From: Planctomycetota bacterium
GTDB taxonomy: Bacteria; Planctomycetota; Phycisphaerae; WQYP01
DNA: 50,724 nt
Assembly (NCBI GenBank): GCA_021785435.1
Contig: JAJYFE010000010.1
Coordinates: forward strand, 1 to 50,724
Direction: 5' to 3'
Position numbers and translations under genes: made by a program. Positions 25,704 through 34,037 of this stretch are shown piece after piece (the first letter of the stretch is position 1; every line of letters begins with the position of its first letter). A model generated the notes under the pieces. That model saw nothing but the letters and a program-made list of their open reading frames with translations, was not told where the DNA came from and did not search any database.

Positions 25704-27806
25704 CTACCTTATAATCGCCACCTGCGCCCAATTCTTCAGAGCGAGGTTAATCCGCCAGCCCCGCGCCATCCGCCGCAGCGTAAAGGAGGCACGAACCGCA
25801 CGGCCCCGCAGGTCGAATACCCGCACTATCGGTTTGCCGGCGCTGCGCCAACGGTATCGGCCGGACACGCAGCTGATGATGCGCTGCCGGCCCTGGATCC
25901 ATCCCGCGTGCAACGCCACCGGCGTGATCGGATACATGCGCCGAAGAATGTGGCTTTCAACTCCCGGCACATAGCCAAAACTTTGAAAATAAAGAGTGCC
26001 GTTGCGCAGGCCTTCGATAATGGCCTTCATCACGGGGCGGGGGGCCTTGGCCCTGGCGCCCGCGGCGCCAAAAGTGCCCCAATTGACCAAGCTGTTGAGG
26101 TCGCCCTGCAATAACCCGTCCACCCAGGGCGGCTTGGCGCCGCTGGGGTAAGGGCGGTAAAGCGACGACGTTTCCTGGAAGCGCGTCACCGCACAGGGCT
26201 GTTCCTGGGCCGAGGTGGCCCAGGTATTGGCGATAAGTATTTTTCCCCGTCCCAGCACCGCATGAATGATTTTCAACCGCGCCGGTGTGCCGACATAACC
26301 GCAATTGACCGTGAGCCGTTCAATTTTGCCGGTGCGCCGGTTGAGTATGGCCGTGTGCCGGTCCCAACCGTGGTAAGAGATGGGAACATCCCTGCTGTCG
26401 CTGAATTCATCGATGTAGACCCCGTCCATTCCCACCTTCTCCAGGAGGAAATGAACCTGGTTAAGCAGAAATTTTTCCTGGGCGTTGCCCGGGGCCGGAT
26501 AAACCCCCACGCTGAAGACTTTCTGGAGGTTGGTGCGTCTTAAATATTTAGCGCCGATCACGTGGCCGTCCGGGGCGTACTTCATACAGTCCCGCCAGGG
26601 AGCGGAAAGGGGCGCCGTTTCCACGATCCGACTCAAGGCGCTGCTAAGCTCGCCGTAGATCGCTCGGTGCAAACCGAACAGGTGGGCGTATTTCCGGCTG
26701 CCGGCATTCAGGGCTGGCCAACCGCCTGCAAGTTTGCGGGAATCAAATGTAATCCAATCGCCCTCGACGGCGCCCACCACCTTGATTCCGGGGGCCGCAT
26801 CGTGGAACGCGCGGATCGCCTGGCGCATCCGGACCAGATAGCGCTGCCGCGAGCCGAAGTGCCGGAAGTAACCGGGCAGGTAGTCGAGCCAGGAGGTCAG
26901 CACCACCACCCCCGTTTGCAGCCCGCGCTGCCGAATCCAGGCGCGGAGTTGGCCTGGATTCTTCAGCAGATCGGCCTCGGGCGACCAGTTGACGCTGAAA
27001 AATCTTAGCGGCCCGCGGATGGTAAAATTGCAGCGCCAGGCCCGCCGCAGGCGGTTTATGAAGTTAAAATAGCTCGCTCTGGCGGGTAGTAGATAAATAG
27101 ACCAGCGAAAAGTGTAGCTTTTGCCAGCCGGCAATGCGAGATCATGAAAGCCCAGCCCGACCTGGTTGGCGGGAGCGCCCTTTTTCATCTCCAGCAGCAA
27201 ACGTCCCAAATTATCTTCCACCACTACGCCAAGGGCGTGCCGCTTGCCGCGGACGTAGAACGTGGGATTGGCATATCCGGCCCAGGCGGCGCCCGGCAGA
27301 ATCTTCCGGGCGAAGGGCCGCGCGGCAGTGATGGTATTTCTAATGAATAGTCCCGCCGGCGCCCGACTTATGTTCGTGACCCGGTCGGTTATCCGGACCT
27401 GATTGCGTTCCAAGCGAATCCGCCGCTCAATGCGATATTGGGAACCCTGGGCCGAGATGTTCAGCGTTCCCTGGGCCGTGCGGCGAACCGCAGGCGACCA
27501 GGTGAACTGACCGGAAGCCTTCGGCGCGGCGAAGGTGTTCCAGCCGATATGCCGCCCCGGATACGAGAAACCGCCGGCAACGAGGTAACGACTCCGGCCA
27601 TCGGCAATTTGGAGGCAGCCATCCAAAGCGGCCGTGATGGTCACCGGGCCCTGGTGAATAGATGGGCCGGCCGGGACGGGCGGACAGGGCGCCAGTGGTA
27701 TTGTTGCATTCGCCGTCCGGGCCGCCGCGGCCAGGGCTGGATGGGGGCCTCGTGCGGCGGCACCCGCCAGCAGAAGAATCGTCACGCCGATAGTGGTTCG
27801 TCCCAT
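25704..27806 (-). CDS. Secreted protein, possible TIM-barrel glycosidase, family not recognised
   Basis: A 700-residue protein starting at 27806 behind AAGGGATTCCGT, with a signal peptide (TTIGVTILLLAGAAARG). Residues about 50-270 are a beta-sandwich (RRIRLERNQVRITDRVTNIS, YTFRWSIYLLPARASY). From about 290 a barrel-like part follows: GVVVLTSWLDYLPGYFRHFG, VVGAVEGDWITF, KVGMDGVYIDEFSDSRDVP, ILIANTWATSAQEQP and then a terminal beta domain. The GVYIDEF strand end looks like a glycosidase catalytic or substrate-binding Asp/Glu pair. It lies 81 bases upstream of the 921-residue secreted protein and probably works on the same extracellular glycan. I cannot place it in a named GH family. Confidence 0.5.
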   Translation of the reverse strand: MGRTTIGVTILLLAGAAARGPHPALAAAARTANATIPLAPCPPVPAGPSIHQGPVTITAALDGCLQIADGRSRYLVAGGFSYPGRHIGWNTFAAPKASGQFTWSPAVRRTAQGTLNISAQGSQYRIERRIRLERNQVRITDRVTNISRAPAGLFIRNTITAARPFARKILPGAAWAGYANPTFYVRGKRHALGVVVEDNLGRLLLEMKKGAPANQVGLGFHDLALPAGKSYTFRWSIYLLPARASYFNFINRLRRAWRCNFTIRGPLRFFSVNWSPEADLLKNPGQLRAWIRQRGLQTGVVVLTSWLDYLPGYFRHFGSRQRYLVRMRQAIRAFHDAAPGIKVVGAVEGDWITFDSRKLAGGWPALNAGSRKYAHLFGLHRAIYGELSSALSRIVETAPLSAPWRDCMKYAPDGHVIGAKYLRRTNLQKVFSVGVYPAPGNAQEKFLLNQVHFLLEKVGMDGVYIDEFSDSRDVPISYHGWDRHTAILNRRTGKIERLTVNCGYVGTPARLKIIHAVLGRGKILIANTWATSAQEQPCAVTRFQETSSLYRPYPSGAKPPWVDGLLQGDLNSLVNWGTFGAAGARAKAPRPVMKAIIEGLRNGTLYFQSFGYVPGVESHILRRMYPITPVALHAGWIQGRQRIISCVSGRYRWRSAGKPIVRVFDLRGRAVRASFTLRRMARGWRINLALKNWAQVAIIR

Positions 27807-27902
27807 ACGGAATCCCTTTTTTTCAACACGCCGTCATGTCAGCGATAAGGACATCGCTGGTTGCGGTCGCCGCGTTCCGCCTTCGTCCGTCCGCTCCCTT
27901 AC

Positions 27903-27950
27903 GGTCGCGGCTCGGTCTGGTCGCGGCTCGGTCTGGTCGCGGCGCGGTCC
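27903..27950. repeat. Three tandem 16-bp units
   Basis: GGTCGCGGCTCGGTCT occurs at 27903 and 27919, with a third imperfect copy at 27935. The units lie in the gap between the CBM9-like gene stop and the 700-residue secreted protein start. Confidence 0.75.
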
Positions 27951-27960
27951 ATCCGGTCGC

Positions 27961-28734
27961 TCAGCCGGCGAACCGCAACGTCCCAAAATAGCGAGGCTGG
28001 TGGAAGTCGAGCTCCGTCCCGATCGGCGCCCACGTGGCCCAATGGGGGTGGGATGTCCGATCGGCGCATTTACAAAAGTTGCCGCGCCAAGTCTGCCCCG
28101 CCAAGTCACCGAAGGGGCCGAGGTACCGTTCAAAAAGGGCCAACGGAATAAAATATTCAATCCGCCAGTTCACCGCCTCGGGACGCTCCGGCTGAACCAA
28201 TTGCGGCAGGCTATGGTAGATACGCAGCTGACCCAGCAGGTCCGCGGAAACGGGTGTGATGCGCTTGCCCCCCTCGGAGCCAAGGTCCTGCGGGCAGCCG
28301 ACGGGGGCGTCGGCTCTACCGCGGGCCGCGCCAGCTCCGCCCGGGGTGTTGTAATGGACCAGCGGCGTGCCGCCACAGTTGATCTCAAAGTTGAAATAAC
28401 CGGCCCCCGGCCGCGGCTCAACGAAAAATTCCACACAACTGTCGCGACAAACCATGGATTGCGGCTGAGTCTGCAGGCACTGAACATAGCGGTCCCGCAC
28501 ATCGAAGATGATGTACAGCCCGCTCGCCCCGCCAGCGGGCGGGCCGGCTTTGTCGAGTCGCCTCTTTCCGCGACCGGCGTCGTAGAGCAATTTCGCCCGC
28601 ACCATGGGGCGGTGATCGCTGCCGCGGGGATGAAACCGGTCCACGTGCAACGCGGGAACCGTGGCCCAGATCGAATCATCCCAGCCCCCCGTCAAACGGG
28701 GCGGCGTTACGGCCCGGAAAATCGTATACTCCAA
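27961..28734 (-). CDS. CBM9-like carbohydrate-binding protein interrupted by two repeat elements
   Basis: A 257-residue protein without a clear signal peptide. It has the CBM9/DOMON-like sequence order: 'LTGGWDDSIWATVPALHVD' near the start, then 'AKLLYD' and 'GLYIIFDVRDRYV' (the lyvaf.v.D strand). MVCRDSCVEFFVEPRPGAGY, NFEINCGGTPL, WRIEYFIPLALFERYLGP and WRGNFCKCAD follow. Such domains bind the ends of sugar chains. Two segments do not belong to the fold: residues about 52-71 (GRGKRRLDKAGPPAGGASG) and about 135-155. They coincide with palindromic DNA repeats inserted in frame. The gene stands 16 bases after the pseudopilin stop region at 28751. Function depends on whether the fold tolerates the insertions. 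Confidence 0.65.
   Translation of the reverse strand: MEYTIFRAVTPPRLTGGWDDSIWATVPALHVDRFHPRGSDHRPMVRAKLLYDAGRGKRRLDKAGPPAGGASGLYIIFDVRDRYVQCLQTQPQSMVCRDSCVEFFVEPRPGAGYFNFEINCGGTPLVHYNTPGGAGAARGRADAPVGCPQDLGSEGGKRITPVSADLLGQLRIYHSLPQLVQPERPEAVNWRIEYFIPLALFERYLGPFGDLAGQTWRGNFCKCADRTSHPHWATWAPIGTELDFHQPRYFGTLRFAG
28296..28315. repeat. Hairpin repeat inside the CBM9-like gene
   Basis: AGCCGAC-GGGGGC-GTCGGCT followed by CTACC. It resembles the unit of the 12305-12405 array (GGCCGATG..CATCGGCC then CTAC). It encodes part of the low-complexity insert (RADAPVGCP) in the CBM9-like protein. Confidence 0.55.
28521..28578. repeat. REP-like element inside the CBM9-like gene
   Basis: It contains GGCGGGCCGGC and CTTTGTCGAGTCGCC, the core shared with 42524-42580 (inside arsM) and 43636-43700 (intergenic). 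It is translated on the minus strand as GKRRLDKAGPPAGGASG. Confidence 0.7.
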
Positions 28735-28750
28735 CTTCGTCGCCTCAGCC

Positions 28751-30031
28751 TCACCACGCCGGCGGAACGCTGTTGGAATCCACTACCCGCACCGGCGTCA
28801 TGCAGGTGTCAAACGGGGGCGCCAGCGTCTGAATATACGGCGCGGCACCCAGGCCCCAGGCGCTCCGGTAGGTGTGCGTCGCCGGCGTCACCTCCACCGC
28901 ATGCTGGCTGGTGTCCGTGGTTCCATTGACCACGCCGGTGGCGGTGGTGTAGGTGAAGATGTTGTCGCCGTTCATGCCCACGTAGGGCGAGATTTCCCAG
29001 GTCACGTGATCGTCGCCGAAGCCCACATTCTGGCCGTCGCCGGCATGGTTGCCGGAATTGTAGATGTAGGGGCCGTAGGTGTTGGCCGTGGGCAGGGTGG
29101 TGGTCAGGCGATAGTATACGCCGTCGGTGGAGGGATCATAACCGTTGCTGCTATCCATCGGCGCCATGTCGGACGCCAGCGGGACCAGGGTATTGGCGCC
29201 GTTGGTGGTCCACCACAGCTGCGGCGTGCCGCCGATGAGCAGGGCGCCCGGGCTCGCACCCCATGGAAAGGCGAAGGAATAGCTTTCGCCCGCGCCGGCG
29301 ACGTTCGAGGGGTTGGTGTTACCCGAAGGCGACCAAGTGTCGTTGATGTAGCCGAAATCGGTGTAGTATTGGGCGGGAGTGACGGCAACGTCCGTTTCGT
29401 ACGATGGGCTGACCGCCAGCGGATCGGAGGGGCAGATAAAACTGGCGGGCGACGTGTAGCCCTGCAGCACCATTATCCACATACCGCCCAAAGCCGAGTT
29501 TATGAACGCCGGCGGTGTGAACCAGCTTTGCACCGCCGCCGCCGCCGTGAGGTTGTTGGCGCCGGGGTTTTCGCGCGGCGAATCCACGGGCGCGTTGGTG
29601 TAGGTCGTGTCCTGATCCCAGGCGTACGCTCCCGGCGTGCCGCCGGCAAGGCCCCAGCTGGATCCCGCGGTGCAGGGGAAGACGCCGCCGTTGGTTTGGG
29701 CGTACGTCAGCATGGACTGGATGACCCCACGGATGTTGGCCATGCAGACGGCGCGGTTGGCCAGTTCCCGGGCTTTGGCCAACGCCGGTAGTAATATAGA
29801 TATGAGAATAGCTATTATCGATATCACCACCAGCAGCTCAATCAATGTGAAGGCCCGCCTCCTGGCACGAAGGCACGAAGACACGAAAGAACCGGCGAAC
29901 ACCGCCCCAACGGCCCCCGGCATTGAGCCTTCGTCCTGCATCCCGCCGCAGCGCGTCGCCTCCTGGGACCTTCCCTCTTTTCCCGCCTGGCCCCTGTAAC
30001 CTGAAACCGGGAACATGTTCTGGCTGGTCAT
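28751..30031 (-). CDS. Type II secretion-like pseudopilin, H-X9-DG type, paralogue 2
   Basis: A 426-residue protein from the ATG at 30031, fixed by AGGAGGTCTACC just upstream; the longer frame reads through the leader. A 60-residue leader (starts [14 protein letters not shown], ends LRARRRA) precedes [20 protein letters not shown]. The cleavage position has Ala rather than the usual Gly. The body follows paralogue 1: [69 protein letters not shown] and [11 protein letters not shown]. It is followed by a third paralogue upstream on the same strand. Their first 300 bases, including the untranslated leader, are almost identical, so this is a recent tandem duplication with diverged C-terminal domains. 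It is presumed envelope-exposed. Confidence 0.8.
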   Translation of the reverse strand: MTSQNMFPVSGYRGQAGKEGRSQEATRCGGMQDEGSMPGAVGAVFAGSFVSSCLRARRRAFTLIELLVVISIIAILISILLPALAKARELANRAVCMANIRGVIQSMLTYAQTNGGVFPCTAGSSWGLAGGTPGAYAWDQDTTYTNAPVDSPRENPGANNLTAAAAVQSWFTPPAFINSALGGMWIMVLQGYTSPASFICPSDPLAVSPSYETDVAVTPAQYYTDFGYINDTWSPSGNTNPSNVAGAGESYSFAFPWGASPGALLIGGTPQLWWTTNGANTLVPLASDMAPMDSSNGYDPSTDGVYYRLTTTLPTANTYGPYIYNSGNHAGDGQNVGFGDDHVTWEISPYVGMNGDNIFTYTTATGVVNGTTDTSQHAVEVTPATHTYRSAWGLGAAPYIQTLAPPFDTCMTPVRVVDSNSVPPAW

Positions 30032-30135
30032 GGTAGACCTCCTGTAAAAAGCGTGTCGCCGTAGCGACTCTTCGTCCCGCGGATGCCTGGCCCCGGATCG
30101 CACGACCCGGCTGAAGCCCGCATCCGTCGGACGAA
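30032..30135 (-). ncRNA. Putative structured 5' leader of pseudopilin 2
   Basis: On the minus strand a closing stem GGATGC/GCATCC (30125-30120 with 30086-30081) encloses an arm GGCTTCAGCC and an arm GGGTCGTGCGATCC. A second hairpin GTCGCTACGGCGAC follows, then the ribosome binding site. The layout matches the leaders at 9007-9095 and 31490-31590. Confidence 0.5.
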
Positions 30136-30268
30136 GAAAAAATGTCAATTTCTTCGGTGCCCGGTACCGGGCGCCATGCTTACCTTCTCACTTTTCCGTT
30201 GCGCCAAGCCTTTCCGGCATGGCAGCCATCCTTCTACGTACGCGAACCCCGTATTTCCTGACCGCACC

Positions 30269-31489
30269 TCACCAAGCCACGGTCTGCGACGGATTCACCT
30301 TGCGCACCGGCACCATCACGGTGTCAAAGGGGGCGCGATTGGACAGAACGGGAGGTTGCGCGGAATAGCCTTGGTAATAGTCGTCCAAGCCCACCTGGTT
30401 GGTGTCCGTGGTGCCGTTGACCACGCCCGTGGCCGTGGTGTAGGTGAAAATATTGTCACCATTCTGGCCCACATAGGGGGAGATTTCCCAGGTCACGTGA
30501 TCGTCGCCGAAGCCCACATTCTGGCCGTCGCCGGCATGATTGCCGGAATTGTAGATGTAGGGCCCGTAGGTGTTGGCCGTGGGCAGGGTGGTGGTGATGC
30601 GCTGGTAAACGCCCGTGCCCGTACCGCTGCCATCACCGGCGTCTCCATCCATCGGGGCCATGTCGCTGACCAGGGGAACCTGGGTATTGGCGCCGTTGGT
30701 GGTCCACCACAAGCCCGGCAGAGCCGCCACCGGGGTGTTTTCGGGATACGGGTAGGCAAACGAATAGCTTTCGCCCCCGCCCCCACCCTGGCTGTTCATG
30801 CGGGTGCCGGCCGTGGGGGGCACGGTGGCGGAGGACATGATGCCGAAGTTGCTATAGTACACTCCCGGCGTGGCGCCGGTATAAAGCTCCTGCGACGGCC
30901 CCACCGCCAGCGGATCGGAAGGGCAGATAAAACTGGCCGGCGTGGTGTAGGCCTGGAGTACCAGCACCCAGCCGGCGCCGGTGGGGGAGGCGTAGCCACC
31001 CAGATTGCTTCTAGGGGCAGCCACGTACCACTGCTGCACCGCCTCCGGGGCCGTCGTGGGGTTGGCGTAGGCTGGCGCCTCGAACGCCGCATTGACCAGG
31101 CCATAGTTGGGGTTGCCATAGTAAAGGGTCGCGGGGAAGTAGCCGTTGTTCGTTTGCGCGTACGTCAGCATGGACTGGATGACCCCGCGGATGTTGGCCA
31201 TGCAGACGGCGCGGTTGGCCAGTTCCCGGGCTTTCGCCAATGCTGGCAGTAATATAGATATGAGAATAGCTATTATCGATATCACCACCAGCAGCTCAAT
31301 CAATGTGAAGGCCCGCCTCCTGGCACGAAGGCACGAAGACACGAAGGAACCGGCGAACACCGCCCCAACGGCCCCCGGCATTGAGCCTTCGTCCTGCATC
31401 CCGCCGCAGCGCGTCGCCTCCCGGGACCTTCCCTCTTTTTCCGCCTGTCCCCTGTAACCTGAAACCGGGAACATGTTCTGGCTGGTCAT
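30269..31489 (-). CDS. Type II secretion-like pseudopilin, H-X9-DG type, paralogue 3
   Basis: A 406-residue protein starting at 31489 behind AGGAGGTCTACC. Its 60-residue leader differs from paralogue 2 at only two positions (QAEKEGRSREA against [11 protein letters not shown]), then [20 protein letters not shown]. The variable middle (NYGLVNAAFEAPAYANPTTA and QELYTGATPGVYYSNFGIMS) differs strongly from paralogue 2. The shared end blocks return ([59 protein letters not shown]). It ends MVPVRKVNPSQTVAW. The mosaic of identical leader, divergent middle and conserved tail implies a family kept for varied binding surfaces. No partner secretion genes are in the window. Confidence 0.8.
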   Translation of the reverse strand: MTSQNMFPVSGYRGQAEKEGRSREATRCGGMQDEGSMPGAVGAVFAGSFVSSCLRARRRAFTLIELLVVISIIAILISILLPALAKARELANRAVCMANIRGVIQSMLTYAQTNNGYFPATLYYGNPNYGLVNAAFEAPAYANPTTAPEAVQQWYVAAPRSNLGGYASPTGAGWVLVLQAYTTPASFICPSDPLAVGPSQELYTGATPGVYYSNFGIMSSATVPPTAGTRMNSQGGGGGESYSFAYPYPENTPVAALPGLWWTTNGANTQVPLVSDMAPMDGDAGDGSGTGTGVYQRITTTLPTANTYGPYIYNSGNHAGDGQNVGFGDDHVTWEISPYVGQNGDNIFTYTTATGVVNGTTDTNQVGLDDYYQGYSAQPPVLSNRAPFDTVMVPVRKVNPSQTVAW

Positions 31490-31590
31490 GGTAGACCTCC
31501 TGTAAAAAGCGTGTCGCCGCAGCGACTCTTCGTCCCGCGGAACTCGGGCCGGGTCGCGCGACCCAGATGAAACCCGCATCCGCATCGAAC
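31490..31590 (-). ncRNA. Putative structured 5' leader of pseudopilin 3
   Basis: GCGGA/TCCGC closing bases (31583-31579 with 31541-31537) enclose the perfect palindrome GGGTCGCGCGACCC (31551-31564). The GTCGCTGCGGCGAC hairpin and the ribosome binding site follow. Compared with leaders 1 and 2, a G-U pair in the central arm becomes G-C here, a pairing-preserving change. Confidence 0.5.
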
Positions 31591-31910
31591 GAACTCACGG
31601 ACTACTCTGTTTATAGCTTGGTCGCGGCACCAAGACAATAGCCATTTGCGGTTTTCTTTTTTCCCGTTTGCGACAGCGCCACCCGGATGGGCGCAACTGT
31701 TCCCGGCCCCCAAAAGCGGCGAAATAAAGGGGGTTTGGCATGATCCGGCGGAAAAAGGCCCTCCAAGACACTACCTGGCCCGATGAAAAACCGTGCCGGG
31801 CCGTGGTTTCCCCAAGGGTTTAACGGGTGTTAGCCCGTGGACGGTTACGCAACGGCGTGGCTGATGGCGCGGGCGGCTGGCCCGGGGGGAAGTTGGGGGG
31901 GACGCCTGCG
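31591..31910. other. Gene-free stretch, nothing recognised
   Basis: This lies between the pseudopilin leader and the 39-bp array. Frames open on both strands here are extensions of the array frames. No promoter, RNA or motif was identified. Confidence 0.4.
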
Positions 31911-32238
31911 CTACCACCGGCGGGCGAGACGCCCGCCCCCCAAAGGGCGCTGCCACGAGTGGGCGAGACGCCCGCCCCCCAAAGGGCGCTACCACGAGCG
32001 GGCGAGACGCCCGCCCCCCAAAGGGCGCTACCACGAGCGGGCGAGACGCCCGCCCCCCAAAGGGCGCTACCACGAGCGGGCGGGACGCCCGCCCCCCAAA
32101 GGGCGCTGCCACGAGTGGGCGAGACGCCCGCCCCCCAAAGGGCGCTACCACGAGCGGGCGGGACGCCCGCCCCCCAAAGGGCGCTGCCACGAGCGGGCGA
32201 GACGCCCGCCCCCCAGGAGGCGCCACCACCGGCGGGCA
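31911..32238. repeat. 39-bp tandem repeat array 1 (8 units plus a partial)
   Basis: Units start at 31911, 31950, 31989, 32028, 32067, 32106, 32145 and 32184, with a partial at 32223. Each contains the palindrome GGGCG-(A/G)GA-CGCCC followed by GCCCCCCAAAGGGCGCT and (A/G)CCACGAG. The period is a multiple of three, so all frames stay open on both strands and yield 13-residue pseudo-proteins. The unit is the same as in the array at 39717-40145. There are no unique spacers, so this is not a CRISPR. Confidence 0.9.
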
Positions 32239-32278
32239 GAACTCCGCATACGGGACGGCCAGGGAGTATTTTCCCAAG

Positions 32279-32431
32279 CTAATTGTGATGGCGACTTCCC
32301 AATAGCTGGCCAGCCAGACGGATCAACGCGTCCGTTCCCGCATCCTCAACACCCCTGCGCGCCCTCGGGCTTAGCCGAAGGTCGTCCAGTACGAACTACA
32401 GGAACGCGTGCGTGTCCAGCAGCAATCTCAT
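32279..32431 (-). pseudogene. Dead PIN-domain (VapC-type) toxin
   Basis: The frame opens at 32431 as MRLLLDTHAFL, reaches a TAG at codon 12 and continues FVLDDLRLSPRARRGVEDAG before drifting off. Intact members read MRLLLDTHAFLWFVLDDPRL, so the stop replaces the conserved Trp by a single base change (TGG to TAG). The protein is also truncated after about 32 codons, losing the remaining acidic residues of the PIN active site. Its start overlaps the antitoxin stop by four bases (ATGA). Confidence 0.75.
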
Positions 32432-32662
32432 CGCAGGTATTCCGCGAAGCCGCTGAGGTGATCGTCATCCTCCCGCAGCACCGTGAGCATTCCTTTTGCA
32501 ACTTCCGGGCCGACGCGGGCGGCCCGTGAAACTCGGCCGCAGACTGGCCACAGGCGTATTATTCTCGGTGAGGACGATTTCGTCGTCCGCTCCCAGGGAA
32601 TGGACGAGATCCGCCAGTTGGGCGGCCGCCTGTTCCACCGATATCGCTGTGGTGTTAGGCAT
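32428..32662 (-). pseudogene. Phd/YefM-type antitoxin with a one-base frameshift
   Basis: It starts at 32662: MPNTTAISVEQAAAQLADLV then ENNTPVASLRPSFTG and RPRRPGSCK, the usual Phd/YefM-type order. The frame then shifts. Deleting one A from the AAAA run at 32497-32494 restores GMLTVLREDDDHLSGFAEYL and the stop TGA at 32430-32428, the correct family C-terminus, which binds the toxin. The uncorrected frame continues to 32465 as nonsense. Either the antitoxin died after its toxin, or the extra base is a sequencing error. Confidence 0.75.
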
Positions 32663-32917
32663 GGATGTTCGCCAGCGCTCTTTGGAACATCATTTCATGA
32701 CGGCCAGCCGAATGCCAATCTCCTGGTCGTGCGTGGTGCTTGGGGTGTGAGACTTTTTTCGGAGACAGGTCGGTAGGTAGCGCGGCCATCCTGCGCTACA
32801 TCTCGGCGGGTGCTGAAGAATCTATCTCAAAACCTGGCAGGGCCAACGCGACTCCCGCAATGCTTTCAGATGGATTTGAATACTGGGCTGAGCCCGTCTG
32901 AAAGTGCCGTCGAGCCG
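32663..32917. other. Intergenic gap with a long imperfect hairpin
   Basis: No gene is visible. CTTTCAGA (32861-32868) pairs with TCTGAAAG (32895-32902) around an inner GGGCT-G-AGCCC (32883-32893). It lies just after the last exporter gene on the minus strand and may terminate or stabilise that transcript, but there is no T-tract. Confidence 0.35.
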
Positions 32918-34036
32918 TCACGTCACCCGATGCCGGAACAGCCAGGATGCGGTCAGCAGGCTTACGAGGGCAATCAGCGCCATGGGAATGAATTCGGGCC
33001 ATAACTGGCGCACGGTGGCGCCCTGCAGAAACGCTTCCCGCACGGCCTGCACATCGTAGCGCATCGGGTTGAGCAACGTAATATCCCGCACCGCCCGCGG
33101 CATATTGGCGATGGGTGTGGCCAGGCCGGACAGCAGGGCGCAGGGCATCACTACCGCGAAAGACCCCAGCAGCGCCTGCTGCATGGTGGAAGATATGGAG
33201 GAGACCAACAACCCTAAACCCGCCGACGCGATAATGAACAGTACAAAACAGAGCGCAATGGCCCCGGCGGATCCATAATAGGGCACCTGGAACCAGTACC
33301 GCACGATCAAGAAAATGGCCGCCGATTGGGCCAGTCCAATTAAGATGGGCGGGGCGACCTTGCCGAGCATAATTTCCAGCGGGGTAAAGGGCGTCACCAG
33401 GAGTTGATCGAAAGTGCCCTGTTCGCGCTCCCGGGCCACGGACATGGCGGTGAGAATCATGACGGCGATCATGGTAATCAGGCCGATGATGGCCGGTGTG
33501 ATTTGCCAGCGGGAGAGCAAATCAGGGTTGAACCAGGAGCGGATGCGCAGTGACACGGACGGCGGCGCGCTGGCGGCGGGGCGGCGCGGGATGGAAGAAT
33601 TAAAGCGGCTGACGATCTGATTCAAATAGCCAATGGCCAGGGCGGCGGTGTTGGAGTTGCGGCCATCGGCGATAACTTGCAGGTCGGCGCTGCGGCCCAG
33701 CAAGATCTCGCGCTGAAAATGCCGGGGAATCTGTACGATCAGCAGCGCCCGCCGCGAATCCAATAACGGCCGCGCCTGCTGGATATTGTCGACCTGGCCG
33801 ATCCGCGTCAAGACGCCCGATCCATCCAGACGGCTGAGGAATTGAAGCGACTCGCGGGAGCGGCTCTGGTCGATCAGCACATAGGGCACGTGGGTCAGAT
33901 CAAAGGTTCCCGCGTAACCGAAGACGATCATTTGCACCAGCGGCGGAATCACCACGACAAACCGGCTGCGCGGGTCTTTGATAATCGCGCCCAGCTCTTT
34001 ACGGATCAGGGCCAAAATGCGCCAGAACCCATTCAT
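32918..34036 (-). CDS. ybhR: ABC-2 type exporter permease (YbhR-like)
   Basis: A 372-residue permease. One N-terminal helix (IKDPRSRFVVVIPPLVQMIV) precedes a long extracytoplasmic domain (residues about 45-180, VPYVLIDQSRSRESLQFLSR). Five C-terminal helices follow, with AREREQGTFDQLLVTPFTPL, the cytoplasmic E-x-G-T coupling motif of ABC-2 permeases. It is the last gene of a tetR-hlyD-ATPase-permease-permease set that matches the Escherichia coli ybiH-ybhGFSR order. Its start is two bases after the stop of the other permease (TGATATG), so translation is coupled. The system exports drugs or cations in E. coli; the substrate here is unknown. The sequence looks intact. Confidence 0.85.
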   Translation of the reverse strand: MNGFWRILALIRKELGAIIKDPRSRFVVVIPPLVQMIVFGYAGTFDLTHVPYVLIDQSRSRESLQFLSRLDGSGVLTRIGQVDNIQQARPLLDSRRALLIVQIPRHFQREILLGRSADLQVIADGRNSNTAALAIGYLNQIVSRFNSSIPRRPAASAPPSVSLRIRSWFNPDLLSRWQITPAIIGLITMIAVMILTAMSVAREREQGTFDQLLVTPFTPLEIMLGKVAPPILIGLAQSAAIFLIVRYWFQVPYYGSAGAIALCFVLFIIASAGLGLLVSSISSTMQQALLGSFAVVMPCALLSGLATPIANMPRAVRDITLLNPMRYDVQAVREAFLQGATVRQLWPEFIPMALIALVSLLTASWLFRHRVT

Positions 34037-34037
34037 A

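Noticed and set aside
31911-32238. Possible CRISPR array
   Set aside because: Units are contiguous and alike over their whole length; there are no unique spacers and no cas genes nearby.
31771-32529. Open frames of 151-230 codons on both strands over the 39-bp array
   Set aside because: The period of 39 is divisible by three, so any frame without a stop in one unit stays open. The predicted proteins are perfect 13-residue repeats in several frames at once, with no non-repeat domain.
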